From positions 1 through 5,584 of the forward strand of contig JAFRMM010000036.1 in assembly GCA_017430675.1 (NCBI GenBank): a DNA stretch of 5,584 nt, given 5' to 3'. Both the position numbers and the translations under genes were made by a program. Within the stretch, counting starts at the first letter, position 1. Each line of letters opens with the position of its first letter. The notes below the pieces were generated by a model, which made no database searches, was not told the origin of the DNA, and was given only the letters and a program-made list of their open reading frames with translations. Origin of the DNA: Prevotella sp. Lineage in GTDB: Bacteria > Bacteroidota > Bacteroidia > Bacteroidales > Bacteroidaceae. Positions 1 through 5,579 of this stretch are shown here, one piece after another.

Positions 1-513
1 AAAGTATTGATTGCGTACTACTCTCGTCGCGGAGAGAACTATGTGAACGGAAGTATCAAGAACCTGAAACTGGGCAACACAGAGGTGGTGGCCGCGAAGA
101 TCAAGGTGCTGCTGCCGGAGGCCGACGTGTTCCAGATTGACACGACCTACGAGTACTCGAAGTCGTACATGACCTGCATCGAGGAAGCGAAGCAGGAACT
201 GCACGACCAGGCTCGCCCCGAGGTGAAGAACCCGCTGGAAAGCATCGAAGAGTACGACACCATCATCCTGGGCTATCCCAACTGGTGGGGCACGATGCCA
301 ATGGTGTGCTACACGTTCCTAGAGTCGTATGACTTCACGGGCAAGAAGATTGTCCCCTTCTGCACCAACGAGGGCAGTGGCATGGGTTCGAGCGTCCGCT
401 TCATCAAGAAACTCTGTCCCACGGCCATTGTCGAGGACGGCACACCCATCCACGGTGCCGAGGCTGCCAATGCCGACCGCGAGGCACGTGCTATTGCGGA
501 AATGGCAAAATAA
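1..513 (+). CDS. Flavodoxin-like FMN protein, 5'-truncated by the window edge
   Basis: The reading frame is open from base 1 and begins K-V-L-I-A-Y-Y-S, a typical first beta strand of a flavodoxin. The true ATG therefore probably lies just upstream, and the TTG at 7 is not needed. Counting the first codon as residue 1, the FMN-phosphate loop is S8-R-R-G-E-N-Y14 followed by G25-N-T27, the aromatic flavin-contacting loop is P93-N-W-W-G-T-M-P100, and a further conserved loop is N123-E-G-S-G-M-G-S130. This is the Flavodoxin_4-like type, of about 160-170 residues. Such proteins bind FMN and carry electrons or reduce quinone-like substrates. No signal peptide is visible, but one could lie outside the window. 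The next gene is a paralogue sharing the same motifs, with three fewer residues in the first loop. The family assignment is firm; the physiological partner is unknown. Confidence 0.93.
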   Translation, partial: KVLIAYYSRRGENYVNGSIKNLKLGNTEVVAAKIKVLLPEADVFQIDTTYEYSKSYMTCIEEAKQELHDQARPEVKNPLESIEEYDTIILGYPNWWGTMPMVCYTFLESYDFTGKKIVPFCTNEGSGMGSSVRFIKKLCPTAIVEDGTPIHGAEAANADREARAIAEMAK

Positions 514-564
514 TCAAATTGCCAAATAAATCGTAAATAGTAAATCGTCAAATAGTAAATTATT
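514..564 (+). repeat. Degenerate heptanucleotide tandem repeat in the intergenic gap
   Basis: This AT-rich gap contains back-to-back units of the form AAAT(C/A/T)(G/A)T: AAATCGT at 528-534, AAATAGT at 535-541, AAATCGT at 542-548, AAATAGT at 550-556 (after a single extra C at 549) and AAATTAT at 557-563. Read as a longer unit, 528-541 and 542-556 are the same 14-15 bases apart from that C. A weaker copy may lie at 516-527. The array ends directly at the start codon of the lipoprotein flavodoxin, so it forms that gene's entire leader. No SD, no Bacteroidota-type promoter (TTTG ... TAnnTTTG) and no hairpin is evident here. Its function is unknown; it could be a slippage-generated spacer. Confidence 0.65.
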
Positions 565-1212
565 ATGATGAAAGCAATGAAATATATCTTGGCATCAGCC
601 ATGTGTATGCTGGTGTCAACCGCTTGTAGTGGAACGAAAAAGAGCGAGACAAACGTGAATGAGCCTGCATCGGAAGAGGCTCAGGCACAGGGTATGAAAA
701 AGGATGGAAAGGCACTCGTGGCGTTCTTCTCTCATGCTGGCGACAACTACAGCGTGGGAAATATCAAGGTGGGCAACACGAAGATTGTGGCTGACTATAT
801 CAGCGAATTGACGGGTGCCGACCTGTTTGAGATTGTCACGCACAAGTACGACGGTATGGCCTACAAGCCGTTGTGCGACCTCGCCAAGGAGGAACAGAAA
901 AACGGTGAACTGCCGCCGTTTGAGGGTGATCCGGGCGATTTGAGCCAGTACGATACGGTGTTCATTGGCGGTCCCGTGTGGTGGGGAACATGGCCGCAGG
1001 TGATGTTCACTTTCTTTAAGAAGTACGACCTGAACGGCAAGACCATCATCCCTTTTACTACGCATGAAGGTTCTGGGCTGGGCAGTTGCGTGAAGGACGT
1101 GAAGAAGGCTTATCCCAACGCCACCGTCACGGGCGAGTTCTCGATATACGGGCACGACGTGCGCAGTGGTAAGGAACGTGTTGAAAAATGGCTTAAAAAG
1201 ATTGGCTTCTAA
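565..1212 (+). CDS. Flavodoxin-like lipoprotein (predicted exported)
   Basis: A 215-residue protein. Residues 1-21 form a lipoprotein signal: a Lys-containing N-terminus, a hydrophobic stretch at 7-17, then V-S-T-A-C with C21 as the probable lipidated cysteine. Residues 22-48 are a polar, Ser/Glu/Gln-rich linker. The flavodoxin domain starts near residue 49: FMN-phosphate loop S56-H-A-G-D-N-Y62 with G70-N-T72, flavin loop P137-V-W-W-G-T-W-P144, and H167-E-G-S-G-L-G-S174. The residues after C21 (S-G-T-K-K) lack the acidic run of the Bacteroidota surface-export signal, so a periplasm-facing location is more likely than surface display, by inference. ATGs at 565, 568 and 577 are all in frame; 565 is taken as the longest. 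It is a paralogue of the preceding flavodoxin and ends one base before the SDR gene. It probably binds FMN in the periplasm, with an unknown electron donor. Confidence 0.94.
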   Translation: MMKAMKYILASAMCMLVSTACSGTKKSETNVNEPASEEAQAQGMKKDGKALVAFFSHAGDNYSVGNIKVGNTKIVADYISELTGADLFEIVTHKYDGMAYKPLCDLAKEEQKNGELPPFEGDPGDLSQYDTVFIGGPVWWGTWPQVMFTFFKKYDLNGKTIIPFTTHEGSGLGSCVKDVKKAYPNATVTGEFSIYGHDVRSGKERVEKWLKKIGF

Positions 1213-1213
1213 T

Positions 1214-2050
1214 ATGGCAAAACAGGTATCAGTATTGGTAGGTGCTGGTAGCATCGGGCAGGCCATCATCCGCAGGGTGTCGGCGGGAAAGCATGTGGTG
1301 CTGGCCGACTATACTTTGGAGAATGCTGAGCGGGCAGCGAAGACGCTGGAGGATGCGGGCTTCAAGTGCTCGACCATCAAGTGCGACCTCGGCTCAAAGG
1401 AGGATATTCTGAAACTGGTGGAGTTTACCACAAGTAAGGGCGAGGTGACGAACGTGGTGAATGCCGCCGGCGTGTCGCCCTCGCAGGCTCCCGTCGAAGA
1501 GATTCTGCGTGTGGATCTCTATGGCACGAGCGTGTTGTTGGAGGAGTTCGGCAAGGTGATTGCCGAGGGTGGATCAGGCGTGATTATCTCGTCGCAGAGC
1601 GGACACCGTCTGCCTGCCCTGCCGCAGGAACAGAATGACGCACTGGCTATGACTCCGTGTGACAAACTGCTGGAACTGCCATTTATCAGGGAGATTAACG
1701 ACACGCTAAAAGCCTACCAGTATTCCAAGCGTTGCAATGTACTTCGTGTGATGTACGAGGCCACCCGTTGGGGCCGTCGCGGTGCTACCATCAACTCGAT
1801 TTCGCCCGGCATTATCATCACCCCATTGGCCAACGACGAGTTGCATGGCCCCCGCAAGGACGGCTATCTGAAGATGATTGAGGGTATGCCCGCCCGTCGT
1901 GCCGGAACACCCGACGAAGTAGGCGACCTGGCCGAGTTCCTGATGTCAAGCCGTGGCCGCTTCATCAGCGGTGCCGACCTGCTCTTCGACGGTGGCTGCA
2001 CCGCCTCCTATTGGTACGGCGACCTGCAGTATTTAAAGGCTACACACTAA
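1214..2050 (+). CDS. Short-chain dehydrogenase/reductase (SDR)
   Basis: A 278-residue NAD(P)-dependent oxidoreductase with a Rossmann fold, probably cytosolic. The nucleotide motif is G10-A-G-S-I-G15. D32 at the end of the second strand suggests NAD(H) preference. C57-D58-L is the adenine-contact site and N83-A-A-G86 matches the NNAG motif. The catalytic serine is in S126-S127, the catalytic motif is Y168-Q-Y-S-K172, and S197-P-G199 follows. The Ser-to-Tyr distance is 41 residues, about 28 more than in a classical SDR. The usual catalytic Asn appears to be Asp (D101). The start at 1214 is preferred over 1166 because it falls one base after the previous stop and places the GxGxxG motif at the usual distance from the N-terminus; starting at 1166 would add 16 residues overlapping the flavodoxin gene. 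The stop overlaps the next start (TAATG), implying translational coupling. Substrate unknown: a hydroxy or keto compound, possibly steroid-like or small carbonyl. Confidence 0.95.
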   Translation: MAKQVSVLVGAGSIGQAIIRRVSAGKHVVLADYTLENAERAAKTLEDAGFKCSTIKCDLGSKEDILKLVEFTTSKGEVTNVVNAAGVSPSQAPVEEILRVDLYGTSVLLEEFGKVIAEGGSGVIISSQSGHRLPALPQEQNDALAMTPCDKLLELPFIREINDTLKAYQYSKRCNVLRVMYEATRWGRRGATINSISPGIIITPLANDELHGPRKDGYLKMIEGMPARRAGTPDEVGDLAEFLMSSRGRFISGADLLFDGGCTASYWYGDLQYLKATH

Positions 2051-2481
2051 TGTCAGTAAGAACAGTTATTTCCACCCTGATAATGCTCATCACAATGGGA
2101 ATCCAAGCACAGACAAATGACCACCAGCAAATAGAAGCCCTATACAAGCGGATGTATCGGGCGATGGTGGAAAAGGACACGGTGACGCTTGACCAAGTTC
2201 ATGCCGACGAGTTCGTGCTGACCCACATGACGGGGATGCGCCAGCCGAAGCAGGAGTATATCCGTGCTATTGCTGACGGAACGCTGAACTACTACGAGGT
2301 CACGCATGAGCAGATGGATATACGAGTCAGCGGCAACAATGCCACACTGACTGGCCGCAGTCGCGTGACGGCAGCAGTGTTCAGCGGCGGTCTCCATACA
2401 TGGCGGCTACAACTGACATTCCACCTCGTCAAACGCGACGGCAGATGGCTGTTCACAGACAGTAAAGCATCGACATACTAA
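2050..2481 (+). CDS. Small exported NTF2/SnoaL-like protein (DUF4440-type)
   Basis: A 143-residue protein. Residues 1-20 look like a Sec signal peptide: R4, a hydrophobic core at 5-18, and cleavage after I-Q-A20. The mature part reads as an NTF2-like cone fold: an N-terminal helix at about 24-42 (I-E-A-L-Y-K-R-M-Y-R-A-M-V-E-K-D), then A-D-E-F-V-L-T-H-M-T-G at 52-62 with R64-Q-P-K-Q-E-Y-I, and strands at about 88-137 ending in R132-W133-L-F. These features match the DUF4440/nuclear transport factor 2 group. Members of the fold are small-molecule binding pockets, sometimes enzymes; no certain catalytic residue can be named, although H59, H86, H116 and H125 are candidates. The ATG at 2050 shares its A with the SDR stop codon, so its translation is probably coupled. 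The longer in-frame start at 2011 would bury the signal peptide and is rejected. Family call good, function unknown. Confidence 0.86.
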   Translation: MSVRTVISTLIMLITMGIQAQTNDHQQIEALYKRMYRAMVEKDTVTLDQVHADEFVLTHMTGMRQPKQEYIRAIADGTLNYYEVTHEQMDIRVSGNNATLTGRSRVTAAVFSGGLHTWRLQLTFHLVKRDGRWLFTDSKASTY

Positions 2482-2501
2482 ACCTAAAAACAAATAAGAT
2501 T
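2482..2501 (+). promoter_or_regulatory. A-rich SD-less translation leader of the aldo/keto reductase gene
   Basis: The 20 bases between the NTF2-like stop and the AKR start are almost all A/T and contain A-runs (CTAAAAACAAATAAGATT) but no GGAGG-like sequence. In Bacteroidota, A-rich leaders rather than SD pairing commonly mark start sites, so this supports the ATG at 2502. No promoter motif was recognised. Confidence 0.45.
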
Positions 2502-3347
2502 ATGCAAACAATTAAGTTATCAAACGGCGTTGAGATGCCGACATTGGGCTACGGTGTGTTTCTGGTAAGCCCAGACGAGTGTGAACGTTGCGTGAGTGAC
2601 GCGCTGAGTGTAGGTTATCGTCTTATCGATACGGCACAAGCCTATTTCAATGAGGAAGGCGTTGGCAATGCCTGGCGCAAGAGCGGGCTGAAGCGCGAGG
2701 ACCTGTTCCTGGTGACGAAGGTGTGGATTTCGAATGCTGGCGAAGAGAAGGCCGCCAAGAGCATCGACGAGAGCCTGCGCAAGTTGCAGACGGAGTACAT
2801 CGACCTGATGCTGCTGCACCAGCCCTTCTGCGACCGCTACGGTGCCTACCGCGCATTGGAAGAGGCCTACCGCGAAGGCAAACTGCGCGCCATCGGCATA
2901 AGCAACTTCCAGGCAGGCCGCTTCTTCGACTTCGCCCACTATGTGGAGGTGAAGCCGATGGTGAACCAGTTGCAGTGTAACACACTCATCCAGCAGACGG
3001 GCATCGAGCCGATACATGCAGAGTTCGGAACGAAGATGATGGCGTGGGGACCGCTCGGCGGACAGGGTGTAGATGGCATCGTGAAGAGCGATGCGCTGGC
3101 AGCCATCGGTGCGAAATACGGCAAGTCGGCTGCACAGGTAGCCCTCCGCTGGCTCACCCAGCGTGGCATCGTAGCCATCCCCAAGAGCACCCACAAGGAG
3201 CGCATGACACAAAATCTCGATATCTTCGACTTCACGCTGACTGCTGACGAGATGGCACAGATTGCCACCATGAACCAGCACGACACGGGTACCGTCAACT
3301 TCGGCGACCCACAGTTTGTGAGGTATTTGATTGAGACTTACGGATAA
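2502..3347 (+). CDS. Aldo/keto reductase (2,5-diketogluconate-reductase-like)
   Basis: A 281-residue cytosolic TIM-barrel oxidoreductase that reduces aldehydes and ketones, normally with NADPH. The complete AKR catalytic tetrad is present at the textbook numbers: D43, Y48, K73 and H106, in D43-T-A-Q-A-Y48, T72-K73-V-W and L-L-H106-Q-P. G132-I-S-N-F136 is the conserved fifth-strand motif. The NADP 2'-phosphate site is I226-P-K-S-T230 with R234 and N238. Length and motifs fit the small bacterial prokaryotic AKRs (DkgA-like). One oddity is N155-Q-L-Q-C-N160 where most relatives have N-Q-(I/V)-E-x-H-P, so the pocket edge differs. It lies 20 bases after the NTF2-like gene and 30 bases before the iron-type ADH, recalling the E. 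coli dkgA/yqhD pairing. The true substrate is not readable; a role in aldehyde or dicarbonyl reduction is inferred. Confidence 0.97.
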   Translation: MQTIKLSNGVEMPTLGYGVFLVSPDECERCVSDALSVGYRLIDTAQAYFNEEGVGNAWRKSGLKREDLFLVTKVWISNAGEEKAAKSIDESLRKLQTEYIDLMLLHQPFCDRYGAYRALEEAYREGKLRAIGISNFQAGRFFDFAHYVEVKPMVNQLQCNTLIQQTGIEPIHAEFGTKMMAWGPLGGQGVDGIVKSDALAAIGAKYGKSAAQVALRWLTQRGIVAIPKSTHKERMTQNLDIFDFTLTADEMAQIATMNQHDTGTVNFGDPQFVRYLIETYG

Positions 3348-3377
3348 ACTATTAAAAACAATTCAACTCAACAGAAT
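3348..3377 (+). promoter_or_regulatory. A-rich SD-less leader of the iron-type ADH gene
   Basis: These 30 bases contain an A-run (TTAAAAACAATT) and no SD-like sequence, inverted repeat or T-run. There is thus no sign of a terminator between the two reductase genes, and read-through as one transcript is expected. The ATG at 3378 gives the normal family N-terminus (F-D-Y-M-T-P-T-R-L-I-F-G). Confidence 0.42.
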
Positions 3378-4541
3378 ATGCAGAATTTTGATTACATGAC
3401 CCCGACGCGACTCATCTTTGGTAAGGAGTCGATTGTCAAGTTGCCAGAGGTGATGCGTCCCCTCGGCAAGCGCGTGTTGCTGACCTACGGCGGCGGCAGC
3501 ATCAAGAAGTTAGGTCTCTATGACCGAGTGAAGGAACTCATGCAGGGCTTCGAGATCTTCGAACTCTCTGGCATCCAGCCCAACCCGAAGTACGATCCGA
3601 GTGTGCTGGAGGGTGTGCGCATCTGCAAGGAAGAGCAGATAGACGTGATTCTGGCCGTGGGTGGCGGCTCGGTGCTCGACTGCTCGAAGGCCATTGCTGC
3701 AGGAGCGAAGTACGACGGCGATCCGTGGGATTTGATTTCGTATAAGGTGAAGGCACAGGCCGCACTGCCCATCGTCGACATCATCACACTGGCAGCAACT
3801 GGCTCGGAGTACGACTGCGGCGGTGTCATCTCGCGCACCGAGACCAACGACAAGATTGGCTATATGGATCCGCTGTTGTTCCCCGTGTGCTCGATTCTCG
3901 ACCCCGTCTATACTTTCAGCGTGTCGAAGAAGCAGACCGCCGCAGGCTGTGCCGACGCGATGAACCACACCATTGAGCAGTATTTCGCTGCCGACACCAC
4001 ACTGCTGAACGACGGCTTCTGCGAGTCGATGCTGAAGAGCCTGATGGTGAACGGCCGCAAATGCTTGGAGAATCCCGACGACTACACCGCCCGCGCCGAG
4101 ATGATGCTCTGCTGCACGTATGGCTGCAACGGCATCCTGTCTTTAGGCAACAGTCCCAGCGGCTGGCCCTGTCACGGTATCGAGCATGCCCTCTCGGCTT
4201 ACTATGACATCACCCACGGCGAAGGTCTGGCCATCATCACGCCCCGTTGGATGCGTCATATCCTCAGCGACAAGACCATCGACCGCTTCGTGAAGTACGG
4301 CATCAACGTGTTCGGTATCGATGCCTCACTGCCCAAGCAGGAGATTGCCGAGCAGGCGATCGACGCCACCTATCGTTTCTTTGTGAGCATCGGTATCCCC
4401 ATGCACCTGCGCGATGTGGGTATCGATGACAGCCGTCTCGACGAGATGGCCCACCACATTGCTGTCAATGAAGGTCTGGAGAATGCATACGCTCCCCTGA
4501 CCGAGCAGGACATCAAGAAGAGTTTAGAGGAGAGTCTATGA
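3378..4541 (+). CDS. Iron-containing alcohol dehydrogenase, YqhD/BDH type
   Basis: A 387-residue group III (metal-dependent) alcohol dehydrogenase, full length for the YqhD/butanol-dehydrogenase branch. It interconverts aldehydes and alcohols in the cytosol. The N-terminal Rossmann-like domain has Y37-G-G-G-S41; Ser rather than Asp here is typical of NADPH-using YqhD-like enzymes. The second nucleotide motif is G95-G-G-S-V-L-D-C-S-K104, followed by A140-T-G-S143. The metal ligands are all present: D193 and H197 (A-D-A-M-N-H), H266 (C-H-G-I-E-H) and H280 (T-H-G-E-G), with the family spacings of 4 and 14 residues. Many cysteines are present (for example C245-C246 and C250), unsurprising for an anaerobe. 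It overlaps the CMD-cupin gene by ATGA (4538-4541), implying translational coupling. Substrates are probably short-chain or reactive aldehydes; this is inference from the subfamily. Confidence 0.97.
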   Translation: MQNFDYMTPTRLIFGKESIVKLPEVMRPLGKRVLLTYGGGSIKKLGLYDRVKELMQGFEIFELSGIQPNPKYDPSVLEGVRICKEEQIDVILAVGGGSVLDCSKAIAAGAKYDGDPWDLISYKVKAQAALPIVDIITLAATGSEYDCGGVISRTETNDKIGYMDPLLFPVCSILDPVYTFSVSKKQTAAGCADAMNHTIEQYFAADTTLLNDGFCESMLKSLMVNGRKCLENPDDYTARAEMMLCCTYGCNGILSLGNSPSGWPCHGIEHALSAYYDITHGEGLAIITPRWMRHILSDKTIDRFVKYGINVFGIDASLPKQEIAEQAIDATYRFFVSIGIPMHLRDVGIDDSRLDEMAHHIAVNEGLENAYAPLTEQDIKKSLEESL

Positions 4542-5578
4542 GAATCATTGTAACTTTCATAATCGCAGTATTGACTATGGCGACAGTAAATGGTCAGACA
4601 TTGACCAAACGTCAGAAAGGATTGGCGGCGTGTGCCTGCCTGATGGCACAGGGTGATTTGGAGCGGTTGGAGCCTGCCGTGCGCACGGCTCTCGACAATG
4701 GCGTGACCATCAATGAACTGAAGGAGGCGTTTTCGCAACTCTATGCCTACACGGGTTTCCCGCGCTCGCTGAATGCGCTGGGCGTGTTGGCTAAGGTCTT
4801 GGAGAACCGACAGGCGAACTGGCAGGAGGGGAAGCCCTGGACTCGCCCTGCACTATGGGATGATGCGGCAAAGGCTCTGAAACAGGGTACGGAGGTGCAG
4901 ACGAAACTCTCTGGGCGTGCATTCGACTACGCTTTCTGTCCGCAGGATGACTACTATCTGAAGGTTCACCTCTTTGGCGACATCTTCGCTGGTGACCAAC
5001 TGACTCCTGCCGACCGCGAGATAGTGACCGTAGCGGCACTGAGCGGCCTCGAAGGCGTTGACCCGCAACTGGCTGCCCACAAGCGTGGAGCCGTGAATAT
5101 GGGCAACTCGCAGGAACTCGTCGATGAACTCTGCGCATGGCTCGACCATGAGGGCTACACCCTACGTAGCCGATTCCCCAAGGGCGAGGCCAACGTGAAC
5201 TATGCGCAGTACTTCATCCACGACAGTTACTTGGCTCCCATCAAACCAGCCAACCTCAGCGAGGGCGAGAAGACCGTGCTGCCCTTCGCCAACGTCACCT
5301 TCGAACCCGGCTGCCGCAACAACTGGCACGTCCACCACGACATGCACCAGATTCTCATCTGTGTCAGCGGTCGCGGCTGGTATCAGGAATGGGGTAAGGA
5401 AGCCATCCCTATGACCCCCGGCACCGTCATCGACATCCCCGAGGGCGTGAAGCACTGGCACGGCGCACAGCGTGACTCCTGGTTCCAGCACTACACCACC
5501 CATGTGGTCAAAGGCGGCGAACAATCGAACGAGTGGCTGGAGCCTGTGACAGATGAAGTGTATGATAAACTGAAGTAA
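4538..5578 (+). CDS. Exported double carboxymuconolactone-decarboxylase-like / cupin fusion
   Basis: A 346-residue protein with a Sec signal peptide (M-R-I-I, hydrophobic 3-15, probable cleavage after V-N-G19). The first CMD-like domain spans about 22-90, with E60 and Y69-A-Y-T-G-F-P-R76. The second spans about 135-205, with T156-P-A-D-R-E161 and H181-K-R-G-A. Neither has an AhpD-type CxxC, although C32-A-C34 occurs in the first. The cupin spans about 240-325. Motif 1 is G258-x5-H264-V-H266-x4-Q271-x6-G278, with Gln in place of the usual Glu; motif 2 is G295-x5-P301-E-G-x2-H306. H264, H266, Q271 and H306 could bind a metal. The start overlaps the ADH stop by four bases. True muconolactone decarboxylation is unproven for such fusions and the name is by homology; a periplasmic redox or ring-compound role is inferred from the operon. 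Confidence 0.94.
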   Translation: MRIIVTFIIAVLTMATVNGQTLTKRQKGLAACACLMAQGDLERLEPAVRTALDNGVTINELKEAFSQLYAYTGFPRSLNALGVLAKVLENRQANWQEGKPWTRPALWDDAAKALKQGTEVQTKLSGRAFDYAFCPQDDYYLKVHLFGDIFAGDQLTPADREIVTVAALSGLEGVDPQLAAHKRGAVNMGNSQELVDELCAWLDHEGYTLRSRFPKGEANVNYAQYFIHDSYLAPIKPANLSEGEKTVLPFANVTFEPGCRNNWHVHHDMHQILICVSGRGWYQEWGKEAIPMTPGTVIDIPEGVKHWHGAQRDSWFQHYTTHVVKGGEQSNEWLEPVTDEVYDKLK

Positions 5579-5579
5579 T

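Noticed and set aside
1166..1213. Upstream in-frame start for the SDR
   Set aside because: It would add 16 residues before the Rossmann motif and overlap the flavodoxin gene by 47 bases; the ATG at 1214 fits the family N-terminus better.
616..1269. Open frame of 217 codons on the - strand
   Set aside because: It spans the lipoprotein flavodoxin gene and the SDR start in antisense, with no domain motif; a shadow frame.
2011..2049. Upstream in-frame start for the NTF2-like gene
   Set aside because: It would place 13 charged and polar residues before a clear signal peptide; the TAATG overlap at 2050 is the more natural start.
2520..3281. Long open frame of 253 codons on the - strand
   Set aside because: It lies wholly inside the aldo/keto reductase gene, whose catalytic tetrad and cofactor motifs are all intact. 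The antisense translation shows no recognisable domain and is explained by codon bias of the real gene.
3348..3377. Possible terminator or promoter between AKR and ADH
   Set aside because: No inverted repeat, T-run or Bacteroidota promoter motif is present in the 30 bases.
3510..3968. Overlapping antisense frames inside the ADH gene
   Set aside because: They are rich in His, Arg and Ser without any domain pattern and oppose a full-length, motif-complete ADH.
4631..4640. AhpD-like thiol redox motif in the first CMD domain
   Set aside because: The cysteines are spaced C-A-C (residues 32 and 34) near the domain start, not CxxC followed by His as in AhpD; no peroxidase role is claimed.
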